Positions 22,290 to 31,296 of a DNA stretch of 64,000 nucleotides are shown one piece after another. The notes beneath the pieces are model-generated. The model made no database searches. It was given only the letters and a program-made list of their open reading frames with translations, and was not told where the DNA came from. Origin of the DNA: CAVRQM01 sp963732775 (GTDB lineage: Bacteria; Pseudomonadota; Alphaproteobacteria; Acetobacterales; Acetobacteraceae); the NCBI GenBank assembly GCA_963732775.1, contig CAVTAR010000004.1, positions 186,001-250,000 on the forward strand, read 5' to 3'. Every line of letters starts with the position of its first letter. The stretch's first letter is position 1. A program made the translations under genes and the position numbers.

Positions 22290-23369
22290 ATGACCGACCG
22301 CCTGACCCTGGTGCTGAACGGCGGCTCGTCCTCGGTGAAGTACGGCCTGTTTGACACGGCCTCGCTCGCGGAGCGACGGCGCGGCCGGGCGGACGAACTG
22401 GCCGGGTTCCTGGACAATGCGGACTGGCTCGGCGGCGTGGTCGCGATCGGCCACCGAATCGTCCATGGCGGCCCCGACCATCGCGCACCCGAGCGGCTCG
22501 ACGCCGACGTGCTGCGGGCGCTGGGCGCGGCGGTGCCGCTGGCGCCGGACCACCTGCCGGGCGAGCTGGCGGCGATCGACCTGTGCGCCGCGCGGCTTCC
22601 CGGCGTGCCGCAGTTCGCCTGCTACGACACCTGGTTCCACCGCACGCTGCCGGAGGTCGCGCGGCTGCTGCCGCTTCCGCGCCGCTACACGGATCAGGGC
22701 GTGCGGAAATTCGGTTTCCATGGCGTCTGGTACGAGTGGATCGCCGGGTGCCTCGAACAGCTCGATCCGGGCCGTGCCGGCGGCCGGGCCGTGGTGGCCC
22801 ATCTCGGCGGTGGGGCTTCTCTCGCCGCACTCGATCGCGGCGTGTCGGTGGACACCACCATGGGCTTCACGCCGGCCGGCGGGCTGGTGATGGGAACGCG
22901 GCCCGGCGACCTCGACCCCGGCGTGCTGCTGTGGCTGCTGCGCCAGGGTCTCGATGCCGACGCGCTGGATCACCTGTTGAACAAGGAATCCGGCCTCGCC
23001 GGCCTCTCCGGCGGCACGTCGGACATGCGCGCCCTGCTGCAAGCGGCGCCGAACGATCCGCACGCCGGCGCGGCCGTCGCCGTGTTCTGTCGCCGCGCCG
23101 CCCAGGGCATCGCGGCGATGGCGACCAGCCTCGGCGGGCTCGACACGCTGGTGTTCACCGGCGGCATCGGCGAGCACCTAAGCTCGGTGCGCGCCGCCAT
23201 CGCGGGGCAGCTCGCCTGGACGGGCGTGCAACTCGACGCCGCGCGCAACGCTGCCCACGCGGCGGTCGCCTCGCCCGCTGCCGCCGCCGTCACGGTTCGC
23301 GTCATTCCCACCGACGAGGAGCGGCAGGTGGCTCGGCACGTCCGCTCGCTGCTGCAAGAGGAGGCGTGA
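22290..23369 (+). CDS. ackA: Acetate kinase
   Basis: 359 residues, about 40 fewer than E. coli AckA. Motifs: VLNGGSSSVKYGLFD (phosphate loop), GHRIVHGG, CYDTWFHRTLPE, KFGFHGVWYEW, VAHLGGGASLAAL, TMGFTPAGGLVMGTRPGDLD, FTGGIGEHLSSVRA. It makes ATP from acetyl phosphate, with acetate as product. The stop overlaps the phosphoketolase start (TGATG), so its acetyl phosphate is supplied by that enzyme. The usual FGFHGTSH is FGFHGVWY here, and GTRSGD is GTRPGD; the catalytic Arg is retained. These changes suggest a divergent, phosphoketolase-linked subgroup. Confidence 0.93.
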   Translation: MTDRLTLVLNGGSSSVKYGLFDTASLAERRRGRADELAGFLDNADWLGGVVAIGHRIVHGGPDHRAPERLDADVLRALGAAVPLAPDHLPGELAAIDLCAARLPGVPQFACYDTWFHRTLPEVARLLPLPRRYTDQGVRKFGFHGVWYEWIAGCLEQLDPGRAGGRAVVAHLGGGASLAALDRGVSVDTTMGFTPAGGLVMGTRPGDLDPGVLLWLLRQGLDADALDHLLNKESGLAGLSGGTSDMRALLQAAPNDPHAGAAVAVFCRRAAQGIAAMATSLGGLDTLVFTGGIGEHLSSVRAAIAGQLAWTGVQLDAARNAAHAAVASPAAAAVTVRVIPTDEERQVARHVRSLLQEEA

Positions 23370-25732
23370 TGAGCGATCTCTCCCCTGGCATCTCGCATGC
23401 CAAACGGCTGGAACAGCTCGACACCTTCTTTCGCGCTGCGAACTACCTGGGCGCCGCGCAACTCTACCTGCGCGACAACGCCTTGTTGCGCCGGCCGCTG
23501 GTGCGAGGCGACATCAAGGCGCGGCTGCTCGGGCACTGGGGCACGCAGCCAGGGCTGAACCTGGTCTACGGTCACGTGAGCCGCCTGGTCGCCGACACCG
23601 GCCAGCGCACGCTGTTCGTCGCCGGCACCGGCCACGGCGCGCCCGGCGTGCTGGCCTGCCTGTGGCTGGAGGGCACGCTCGGCGAGGTCTATCCGCACTA
23701 CGACCAGACCGCGGCCGGCGTGGAGCGGTTCGTGCACGACTTCTCCTGGCCCGGCGGGATGCCGAGCCATCTCACCGCGCAGTGCCCCGGCGCGCTGCAC
23801 GAGGGCGGCGAGCTCGGCTATGCGCTGCTGCACGCCTTTGGTGCGGCGTTCGACGACCCCGGCCTGCTGGTCGCCTGCGTGGTCGGCGACGGCGAGGCGG
23901 AGACCGGGCCGTGCGCGGCCTCCTGGCACTCGCCGAAGTTCCTCGACCCGCGGCGCGACGGCGCGGTGCTGCCGATCCTGCACCTCAACGGCTACAAGCT
24001 GTCTGGCCCCAGCATTCTCGCGCGCATGGACGACGCGGCGTTGCGCCAGATGTTCGAGGGGCTGGGCTGGGCGCCGACCTTCGTCGAGGGCGCGGGCGAC
24101 CCCGCTCCCGTCCACGCCGCGCTGTGGGATGCGCTGGACGCGGCGCACGCCCGCATCGCCGCCATCCAGCGCGAGGCCCGGGGCGGCACGCCGGCCGCTT
24201 CCCCCGCCGTGTGGCCGATGATCGTGCTGCGCACGCCGAAGGGCTGGACCGGGCCCAAGGCGCTCGACGGGCAGGCGATCGAGGGCACGTTCCACGCCCA
24301 CCAGATCCCGATCGAGGACCCGCGCGAGAACCCGGCGCATCTCGCCGCCCTGGAGCTCTGGCTGCGCTCCTACCGGCCCGAGGCGCTGTTCGGCGCCGAC
24401 GCGCGCCCGGCGGCGGATGCGGTCGCGGTGTTCCCCCCGCGCGCGCTGCGGCTCGGCAACTGTGCCGCGGCCAACGGCGGCATGCTGCTGCGCCCGCTGC
24501 CGCTGCCGCCGATCGAGGGCGCGGCGGTGGCGGTCGAGCGGCCGGGCGCGGCGACGGCGAAGGGCACCGAGGTGCTGGGCCACTGGCTGCGCGACCTGAT
24601 CCGGCTCGACGCGGCGCACCAGTTCCGCCTGTTTTGCCCGGACGAGACCGCGAGCAACAAGCTGGAGGCGGTGTTCGCCGTCACCAGCCGCGTGTTCGAG
24701 GAGCCGATGCTGGCCACCGACGAAGGGCTCGCGCGCGACGGGCGGGTGATGGAGATATTGTCGGAGCATTGCTGCGAGGGCTGGCTCGAGGGCTACCTGC
24801 TGAGTGGCCGGCACGGGCTGTTCGCCTGCTACGAGGCGTTCATCGCGATTGTCGATTCGATGATGCTGCAATATTCCAAATGGCAGAAGATGGCCGCGGA
24901 AGTCTCGTGGCGCGCGCCGGTCGCCTCGCTCAACTACCTGCTCACCAGCCACATCTGGGAGCAGGACCATAACGGCTACAGCCACCAGGGTCCCGGCTTC
25001 ATCGACACGCTGCTGACCCGCAAGAGCAATGCCACGCGCATCTACCTGCCGCCCGACGCGAACTGCCTGCTCGCGGTGATGGCGCACGTGTTCGACAGCC
25101 GCGGGCGCGTCAACCTCGTGGTGGCGTCGAAGAAGCCGCTGCCGCAGTACCTGGCCATCGCCGACGCGGTGGCGCACTGCGCGGCGGGTGCGGGCGTGTG
25201 GCGGTGGGCCTGCCATGGCGCGGCCGAGCCGGACGTGGTGCTGGCCGCCGCCGGCGACGTGCCGACGCGCGAGACGCTGGCCGCCGCCGAGCTGTTGCGC
25301 CGACATGCCCCGGAGCTTTCGGTGCGCGTCGTGAACGTCGTCGACCTGCTGGTGCTGGAGACGCCCGAGCGGCACGAGCGCGGACTGACGCAGGCGGCGT
25401 TCGCGGCGCTGTTCACCGAGCGGGCGCCGGTGGTGATGGCGTTCCACGGCTACCCCGGCGTGGTCCATGCCCTGGTGTATCGCCGCCCGGAGCCGGCGCG
25501 GTTCCACGTGCGCGGCTACCAGGAGGAGGGCACCACCACGACGCCGTTCGACATGCTGGTGCGCAACGGCATGAGCCGTTTCGACCTGGCCATCGAGGCG
25601 CTGCATCGCACCGGGCGGCAGGGGCACCCGGCGGCGTCGATGTTCCGCGAGCGGATCGCGGCGCAGCAGGCGTATATCGCCGTGCATGGCGAGGACCCGA
25701 CGGAGCTCGTGGGTTGGCGGTGGGGTGACTGA
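23369..25732 (+). CDS. xfp: Xylulose-5-phosphate/fructose-6-phosphate phosphoketolase
   Basis: 787 residues, the normal phosphoketolase length. Motifs: NLVYGHVSRLVADTG, FVAGTGHGAPGVLA, GDGEAETGPCAASWH (thiamine diphosphate Mg-binding GDGEaE), LHLNGYKLSGPS, EQDHNGYSHQGPGFIDTLL and GYQEEGTTTTPFDMLVRNGM. With ThDP it splits xylulose 5-phosphate (or fructose 6-phosphate) with phosphate into acetyl phosphate plus glyceraldehyde 3-phosphate (or erythrose 4-phosphate). It is coupled with ackA, giving a carbon-saving route from pentose phosphates to acetate, as in acetic acid bacteria and bifidobacteria. Confidence 0.97.
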   Translation: MSDLSPGISHAKRLEQLDTFFRAANYLGAAQLYLRDNALLRRPLVRGDIKARLLGHWGTQPGLNLVYGHVSRLVADTGQRTLFVAGTGHGAPGVLACLWLEGTLGEVYPHYDQTAAGVERFVHDFSWPGGMPSHLTAQCPGALHEGGELGYALLHAFGAAFDDPGLLVACVVGDGEAETGPCAASWHSPKFLDPRRDGAVLPILHLNGYKLSGPSILARMDDAALRQMFEGLGWAPTFVEGAGDPAPVHAALWDALDAAHARIAAIQREARGGTPAASPAVWPMIVLRTPKGWTGPKALDGQAIEGTFHAHQIPIEDPRENPAHLAALELWLRSYRPEALFGADARPAADAVAVFPPRALRLGNCAAANGGMLLRPLPLPPIEGAAVAVERPGAATAKGTEVLGHWLRDLIRLDAAHQFRLFCPDETASNKLEAVFAVTSRVFEEPMLATDEGLARDGRVMEILSEHCCEGWLEGYLLSGRHGLFACYEAFIAIVDSMMLQYSKWQKMAAEVSWRAPVASLNYLLTSHIWEQDHNGYSHQGPGFIDTLLTRKSNATRIYLPPDANCLLAVMAHVFDSRGRVNLVVASKKPLPQYLAIADAVAHCAAGAGVWRWACHGAAEPDVVLAAAGDVPTRETLAAAELLRRHAPELSVRVVNVVDLLVLETPERHERGLTQAAFAALFTERAPVVMAFHGYPGVVHALVYRRPEPARFHVRGYQEEGTTTTPFDMLVRNGMSRFDLAIEALHRTGRQGHPAASMFRERIAAQQAYIAVHGEDPTELVGWRWGD

Positions 25733-25813
25733 TACTGGGCGCGGGGCTACACTGGGCGTCGGCTTGCTGCTCGTCGTTCTCGGCGACGGGACGCACCAGC
25801 GTGTCTGCCGCGA

Positions 25814-26361
25814 ATGGCGGTCTGCAACCGCCACGAGGACAGCGGCAGAGAGGACCGGTCCGGCCAGGAGCTTGCACTGCTCGACGTCCCCCACGAACAC
25901 GTTGACCCAATGCGCCGGCTCGCCTTCATCCGCGAGGAGACGCGCTTCGAGATCGGCCTGCTGCACGACCGCATCAATGCGCTGATCAGCGCCGAGGCGT
26001 TCCTGACCATCGCCTTCACCATGGCGATGAGCAGCACGAGCGCGCGCTGGGGCTCGACCTTCTCGATCCTGATCGCGCGATCCTGTCGCTGGTCGGCCTG
26101 GTCCTGGCCGTGCTGGCATGGCCCGGGGTGAACGCGAGCTTCAGCATCATCCTGGAATGGAACGCGCGGCAGTTGCAGGTGCTGCACGACAACCCGGCGC
26201 TGCTCGAATTGATGTGGCGGCAGGGCGCGGGCGGCCGGGCCGACCATCGCGTGGACCCCGACCAGCGCATGACGATGCTGTTCGCGCGCGCGGTGCCGGC
26301 CGTGTTCGCCCTCGCCTGGGCAGTGCTGACGGCACTGACCGTGGGCTCGTCGTCGCGGTAG
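25814..26361 (+). CDS. Small membrane protein of unknown function (frameshifted)
   Basis: From ATG 25814 the frame reads MRRLAFIREETRFEIGLLHD, RINALISAEAFLTIAFTMAM and GSTFSILIA, then goes wrong near 26076, where one base seems to be missing. In the other frame PILSLVGLVLAVLAWPGVNA, SFSIILEWNARQLQVLHDNP and a final helix (LFARAVPAVFALAWAVLTAL) follow. The corrected protein has about three hydrophobic segments and a soluble loop. No family is recognised. It lies 32 nt before a second membrane protein gene on the same strand. Confidence 0.55.
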
Positions 26362-26392
26362 GCGCGGTGCTTGACGCCAGGCCCGCGCCGCC

Positions 26393-27223
26393 ATGACCGA
26401 ACTCCTGTGGGCGAGCCTGTTCCTGCTGATCCTGCTCGGCGGCAGCGCGGCCGGCGCGTGGCTCCAGCCCCGCCTGCGCGAGCACCACAGGAGCAGGGAG
26501 TCCATCGAGGCGGTCCGCATGGTGGTCGCCATGGTGGTGACGTTCGCCGCCCTCGTGCTCGGCCTGCTCGTCACCTCGGTGAAAGCCGATTTCGACGACC
26601 ACACCGACCTCTACCGCCAGTACGGCATCTCGCTGATCGAGCTCGACCAGCGGCTGCGCGAATACGGCCCGCAGGTCGAGACGCTGCGCCAGCAGGTGCG
26701 CGCCTACACCGCGTCGGTGTTCGTGCTGACCTGGCCCGGCGAGCCGGCCCCGCCGGGCGAGCGGGCCACCGACTTGCGGCCCGTCGCCCCGGGCAGCGAC
26801 GAGGTCGCCGCCCTCACCCGCATCATGCTGGCGCTCGACGACGCCATGCAGCATCTCGTCCCGGCCGACGCGTTCCATGCGCGCCTGGCCGGCATCCTGC
26901 AGGACGACATCCGCCAGCTCGAACGGCAGCGCTGGACGCTGGTCGAGCGCTCCCAGTCCCGGCTGTCGCCGATCTTCGTCGGCGTCCTGCTCTCCTGGCT
27001 GCTGGTCGTGTTCTTCGTCTTCGGCATCGTCTCGCCGCGCAACGCGCTGACCGGCTGGGTGATCGGCCTGTCGGCCCTCGCGGTCGCCTCGTCGCTCTAT
27101 CTGACGCTCGACCTCGACACCTCCGTGGGCGGCTTCATCACGGTCTCCAGCCAGCCGTTCCGCGACGCGCTGTGGCACATGGACCAGCCGGTGCGGGCCG
27201 CCTCGCCCGAGCCCGCTCCGTGA
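26393..27223 (+). CDS. DUF4239-like membrane protein
   Basis: 276 residues. An N-terminal helix (LLWASLFLLILLGGSAAGAW) is followed by HHRSRESIEAVRMVVAMVVT plus a second helix. Then come a periplasmic or cytoplasmic helical region and two C-terminal helices (FVGVLLSWLLVVFFVFGIVS and WVIGLSALAVASSLYLTLDL). The layout and the motifs 'aVr...amvatfaALVLGLLvts.K' and 'DLdtsvgGfi.vss.pfrda' match DUF4239 (bestrophin-like-domain) proteins, whose role is unknown. ATG 26393 follows a weak ribosome site. It is possibly in an operon with the preceding membrane gene. Confidence 0.8.
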   Translation: MTELLWASLFLLILLGGSAAGAWLQPRLREHHRSRESIEAVRMVVAMVVTFAALVLGLLVTSVKADFDDHTDLYRQYGISLIELDQRLREYGPQVETLRQQVRAYTASVFVLTWPGEPAPPGERATDLRPVAPGSDEVAALTRIMLALDDAMQHLVPADAFHARLAGILQDDIRQLERQRWTLVERSQSRLSPIFVGVLLSWLLVVFFVFGIVSPRNALTGWVIGLSALAVASSLYLTLDLDTSVGGFITVSSQPFRDALWHMDQPVRAASPEPAP

Positions 27224-27394
27224 ACACTTCGCGACGCCCCCACGCCGCGCTTGACGCGGCACCCGTCCGCCCTGCGAATGTGCTGCGGCAGAGAGAGGCA
27301 GCCGAACCGAGTTGCACTTGACCCAGCGCCCCCGGGGCCGCACGACGCGCCCCATCCCGCCCCACCTCCGGCCCGCGGGACGGAGTTTTCCCGC

Positions 27395-28698
27395 TTGAAC
27401 CCGCCCGCCGCTCCGAAACGCCTGCACGTCATCACCTGGGGCTGCCAGATGAACGTCTACGACAGCGGCCGCATGGCCGATGTCCTGGCGCCGCTCGGCT
27501 ACGCGCCGGCCGACACGCCCGACGGGGCGGACATGATCATCCTCAACACCTGCCACATCCGCGACCGGGCGGCGGAAAAGGTGTTCTCCGAACTCGGCCG
27601 GCTGCGCCTGCTGAAACGGGCGCGCGCCGACGCCGGGCAGCGCACCATCCTGGCCGTCGCCGGCTGCGTCGCCCAGGCGGAGGGGGCGGAGATCCTCGCC
27701 CGCGCGCCGTTCGTGGACATCGTGGTCGGGCCGCAGACCTACCACCGCCTGCCGGAACTGGTCGCGCGCGCCAGCCGGGCGGCCGGCGCGGTGATCGACA
27801 CCGACTTTCCCGCCGAGCAGAAGTTCGACTTCCTGCCCGACGCCACCCGGCCGCCCGGCGTCGACGGCGTTCCTGACCATCCAGGAAGGCTGCGACAAGT
27901 TCTGCAGCTTCTGCGTCGTGCCCTACACCCGCGGCGCCGAGAGCAGCCGCCCGGCCGCCGCCATCCTGGCCGAGGCGCGCCGGCTGGTGGCCGCGGGCGC
28001 GCGGGAGATCACGCTGCTCGGCCAGAACGTCAATGCCTGGCACGGCAAGGGCGCCGGACGGCCGGGCCTGCGACCTCGCCACGCTCGTCCGCGACCTGGC
28101 CGACATCCCGGGCCTCGCCCGCATCCGCTACACCACCTCCCACCCGCGCGACATGGACGACGACGCTGATCGCCGCGCACCGCGACATCCCGGCGCTGAT
28201 GCCGTTCCTGCATCTGCCGGTGCAGTCCGGCTCGGACCGGATGCTGGCCGGCGATGAACCGCCGCCACACCGCGGCCGACTACCTCCGCCTCGTCGACCG
28301 CCTGCGCGCGGCGCGGCCGGACCTGGCGCTGTCGTCGCGACTTCATCGTCGGCCACCCCGGCGAGACGGCGAGGCCGACTTCGAGGCCACCCTGGCGCTG
28401 GTGCGCGACGTCGGGCTTCGCGCAGGCGTTCAGCTTCAAGTACTCGCCCCGCCCCGGCACCCCGGCCGCCGGCGCCGCCGGCCAGGTGCCCGAGGCGGTG
28501 AAGGACGCCCGCCTGCAGGCGCTGCAGGCGCTGCTGCGCGAGCAGCAGGCGGCGTTCAACGCCGACGACCGTCGGGCTCGAGGTGCCGGTGCTGTTCACC
28601 GGGCCGGGCCGCAAGCCCGGCCAGCTCGTCCGGCCGCACGCCATGGCTGCAGCCGGTGCACGCTCGCGGCGCCGGAACACCTGGTCGGCACGACGTGA
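27395..28698 (+). CDS. miaB: tRNA-2-methylthio-N6-dimethylallyladenosine synthase MiaB (multiple frameshifts)
   Basis: From TTG 27395 the UPF0004 domain is intact (HVITWGCQMNVYDSGRMADV, NTCHIRDRAAEKVFSELGR, AVAGCVAQAEGAEI, with the three Cys for the auxiliary 4Fe-4S cluster). The radical-SAM part then needs repeated frame changes: IQEGCDKFCSFCVVPYTRGA (CxxxCxxC), LLGQNVNAWHGKGA, HLPVQSGSD, FKYSPRPGTPA and the TRAM end GHLVGTT. Single extra bases are inferred near 27866, 28056, 28165, 28250, 28337, 28415, 28567, 28630 and 28676. The enzyme adds the 2-methylthio group at A37 of tRNAs reading UNN codons. phoH, ybeY and corC follow in the common order. Confidence 0.9.
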
Positions 28699-28769
28699 CC
28701 GGTGAAGATCGTCGCCGGCCACCCCCACATTCCCTGCACCGGAACCATCCCCGAACCACAGGAGCGAGC

Positions 28770-29847
28770 TTGCGCTTGACACACCAGCCCGTCGCCGCCG
28801 CGTCCTCTCCGCCCGACCTTCCAGGCCGCGAAGACCGTGACGCTCAGTTCGACCGACAACGCCCTGCTGCCGCTGCTGCTGGGCGACCACGACCGCCATC
28901 TGGTCACGCCTGGAGCAGGGGCTGGGCGTGCGCCTCGCCTGCCGCGGCAACCGCATGGCCATCACCGGCGAGCCGGCGCGCGTGGAGGCCGCACAGGCGG
29001 CGCTGGCCGGGCTGTGGGCGCGGCTGGAGCGCGGCGAGGGCGTCGCCAGCGGCGACGTGGACGCGGCGATCCGCATGACGCGAGGCGCGAGCCGACCCGC
29101 GCCTGCCGCTGTCGGACCTGCCGGCGATCCGCACCCGCCGCGGCGCGGTCGGGCCGCGCAGCGCCGGGCCAGGCCGCCTACATGGACGTGCTGGCGCGCG
29201 ACGAGATGGTGTTCGGCATCGGCCCGGCCGGCACCGGCAAGACCTACCTGGCGGTCGCGCAGGCGGTGGCGATGCTGGAGGCCGGCAGGGTGGACCGGAT
29301 CGTGCTGTCCCGCCCGGCGGTGGAGGCCGGCGAGCGGCTCGGCTTCCTGCCCGGCGACCTGAAGGAGAAGGTCGACCCCTACCTGCGCCCGCTCTACGAC
29401 GCGCTGGGCGACATGATGCCGCGGCGACCAGGTGACCCGCCGCATGGCCACCGGCGAGATCGAGGTGGCGCCGCTCGCCTTCATGCGCGGCCGCACGCTG
29501 GCGCACTGCCTTCGTCATCCTGGACGAGGCGCAGAACACCACGCCGGTGCAGATGAAGATGTTCCTCACCCGCATGGGCGAGGGCACGCGCATGGTCGTC
29601 ACCGGCGACCTGAGCCAGGTCGACCTGCCGCCCGGCACGCGCTCCGGGCTGCGCGACGCGCTCGAGACGCTGGAGGGCGTGCCGGGCATCGGCGTGTGCC
29701 GCTTCGACAAGCGCGACGTGGTGCGCCACCCGCTGGTCGCGCGCATCGTCGACGCCTACGACCAGCGCGCCGCGGCCGAGCGCGAGACCCGCGCAGCGCG
29801 GCCGCGCGGGCGCAGCTGGCGCGGTCGCGGAGGTTGCGGGAAAGTAG
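28770..29847 (+). CDS. phoH: PhoH-family ATPase (YbeZ-like), frameshifted
   Basis: TTG 28770 lies 5 nt after AGGAG (28760-28764). The corrected product contains the N-terminal RNA-binding-like region (RLACRGNRMAITGEPARVEA), then YMDVLARDEMVFGIGPAGTG with Walker A GPAGTGKT, LSRPAVEAGERLGFLPGDLK, a Walker B-like VILDEAQNTT and TRMVVTGDLSQVDLP. It ends AVAEVAGK at TAG 29845-29847. Extra bases are inferred near 28825, 28903, 29080-29160, 29424, 29508 and 29800-29820. PhoH-like ATPases act in RNA metabolism and stress; YbeZ pairs with the RNase YbeY, encoded 3 nt downstream. Confidence 0.88.
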
Positions 29848-29849
29848 CG

Positions 29850-30291
29850 ATGCACCCCGACGGCAGTCGGAGCCGTCATCGTCGCCGACCCGGGCTGGCG
29901 GCGCGCGGTGCACCACCCGGAGCGGCTGGCACGGCGCGTGCTGGACAGCCTCGCTGCCGGCGCGGCACGTGGTGCTGGCCTCCGACCGCGCGGTGCGGCG
30001 GCTCAACGCGCGCCACCGCGGGCGCAACAAGCCGACCAACGTGCTGACCTTCCAGCCCGCCGGCCCCGGGTTGCCGGGCGAGATCGTGCTGGCGCTCGGC
30101 ACGGTGCGGCGCGAGGCGGCGGCGGCGGGCCGGCCGGCGGCGCGGCACCTGGCGCACCTGGTCGTGCACGGCGCCCTGCACCTGCGCGGGCCACGACCAC
30201 CACGGCGCGGGCGAGGCGCGGCGGATGGAGATGGCCGAGGCCCGCATCCTGCGCCCGCCTCGGCATGCCCAACCCGTGGCGGCCGCGATGA
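29850..30291 (+). CDS. ybeY: Endoribonuclease / rRNA maturation factor YbeY (frameshifted)
   Basis: After correction the product starts MHPDGS, contains VIVADPGWRRAVHHPERLAR, RNKPTNVLTFQPA and the zinc motif VVHGALHLRGHDH (HGxLHLxGHDH), and ends MPNPWRPR at TGA 30289-30291. Single extra bases are inferred near 29871, 29952, 30189 and 30255. YbeY is a metal-dependent RNase for 16S rRNA 3' maturation and 70S quality control. It sits between phoH and corC as in most proteobacteria. Confidence 0.85.
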
Positions 30292-30316
30292 GCGCGTCCG
30301 CGCGGAGCGCGGCAGC

Positions 30317-31205
30317 ATGAGCGCGCTCTCTGCGCGGCGGCTGCTGCACCGTCTCGCCGGGCGCTGGATCAGGCCGCCCGAGCATTCGGTGCGCGACAGC
30401 ATCGCCGAGCTGGTGTCCGAGGCGGCGCAGGCCGGCGCCGAGCCGGGGGCGGTGCCGGAGCTGGACCGGCAGGAGCGGGCGCTGATCGCCAACGTGCTGC
30501 GGCTGCGCGGCACCACGGCCGACGACGTGATGATCCCCCGCGCCGACATCGTGGCGATGCGCGACGACGTGACGCTGGACGCAGGCGCTGGCGCAGATCA
30601 GGCGCGGAGGGCCACTCGCGCCTGCCGGTGTTCCGCGAGCAGCTCGACGAGATCGTCGGCATGGTCCACATCAAGGACGTGTTCGCCTATGTCGGCCGCC
30701 CGGAGGCGTTCCGGCTCGACGCGCATCCTGCGCCGCCCGCTGCTGGTCGCGCCGCAGATCCCGGTGCTCGACCTGCTGCTGCAGATGCGCCAGGCGCGGA
30801 TGCACCTCGCCCTGGTGGTGGACGAATACGGCGGCATCGACGGGCTGGTGACGATCGAGGACCTGGTCGAGACCATCACCGGCGACATCGCCGACGAGCA
30901 CGACGAGGTGCTGGGCCCGCTGGTGACCGAGCGCGCCGACGGCACGCTCGACATCGACGCGCGCCTGCCGGTCGAGGAGTTCGAGACGCGCCTGGGCCCG
31001 GTGCTGACCGAGGACGAGCGCGAGGCCGACATCGACACGGTCGGCGGCCTGGTGTTCACGCTGGCCGGCCGCGTGCCGGCAAAGGGCGAGGTGATGAGCC
31101 ACCCCTCCGGCATCGAGTTCCGCGTGCTGGACGCGGACCCGCGGCAGGATACGCCGGGTGCGGGTGCGGGGTGCGAGGGAGAAGCCGGCGCAGGCGGCGG
31201 AGTGA
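30317..31205 (+). CDS. corC: CorC/TlyC-type CBS-domain protein (hemolysin-like, frameshifted)
   Basis: It starts at ATG 30317 (MSALSARRLLHRLAGRWIRP). A pair of CBS domains is visible: DDVMIPRADIVAMRDDVTLD, then SRLPVFREQLDEIVGMVHIK, and LALVVDEYGGIDGLVTIEDL (VDEYGG motif). The C-terminal CorC_HlyC domain follows (DIDTVGGLVFTLAGRVPAKG). Extra bases are inferred near 30580, 30609, 30722 and 31142; correcting the last gives an Arg-rich tail ending at TGA 31203-31205. The family is linked to magnesium/cobalt transport and membrane maintenance. The expected downstream lnt gene is not found. Confidence 0.85.
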
Positions 31206-31215
31206 AGCATAGGAT

Positions 31216-31296
31216 ATGAGCACGCATACGCCGCCGCCGCTGCTGGCGGCGTTGCGCGACTGGCTCCACTCCGTCCCGGTCGCGCCGGGCCCGACA
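31216..31296 (+). CDS. Truncated reading frame at the edge of the lower-GC insert
   Basis: ATG 31216, preceded by AGGAT, opens a frame (MSTHTPPPLLAALRDWLHSV, then PVAPGPTS) in the position where lnt or another corC-operon gene would start. After about 27 residues it runs antisense into the cytochrome gene and loses coding character. It looks like the 5' stub of a gene cut off at about 31296. The product is not recognised. Confidence 0.35.

Noticed and set aside
22970..26119. An open frame of more than 1000 codons on the minus strand opposite ackA-xfp
   Set aside because: Composition is Arg/Ala/His/Gln-rich with no domain; it is the GC-driven mirror of the real genes on the plus strand.
27395..28698. 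Programmed frameshifting in miaB
   Set aside because: Nine shifts in one gene with no slippery heptamers or common stimulator fit sequence error, not recoding.
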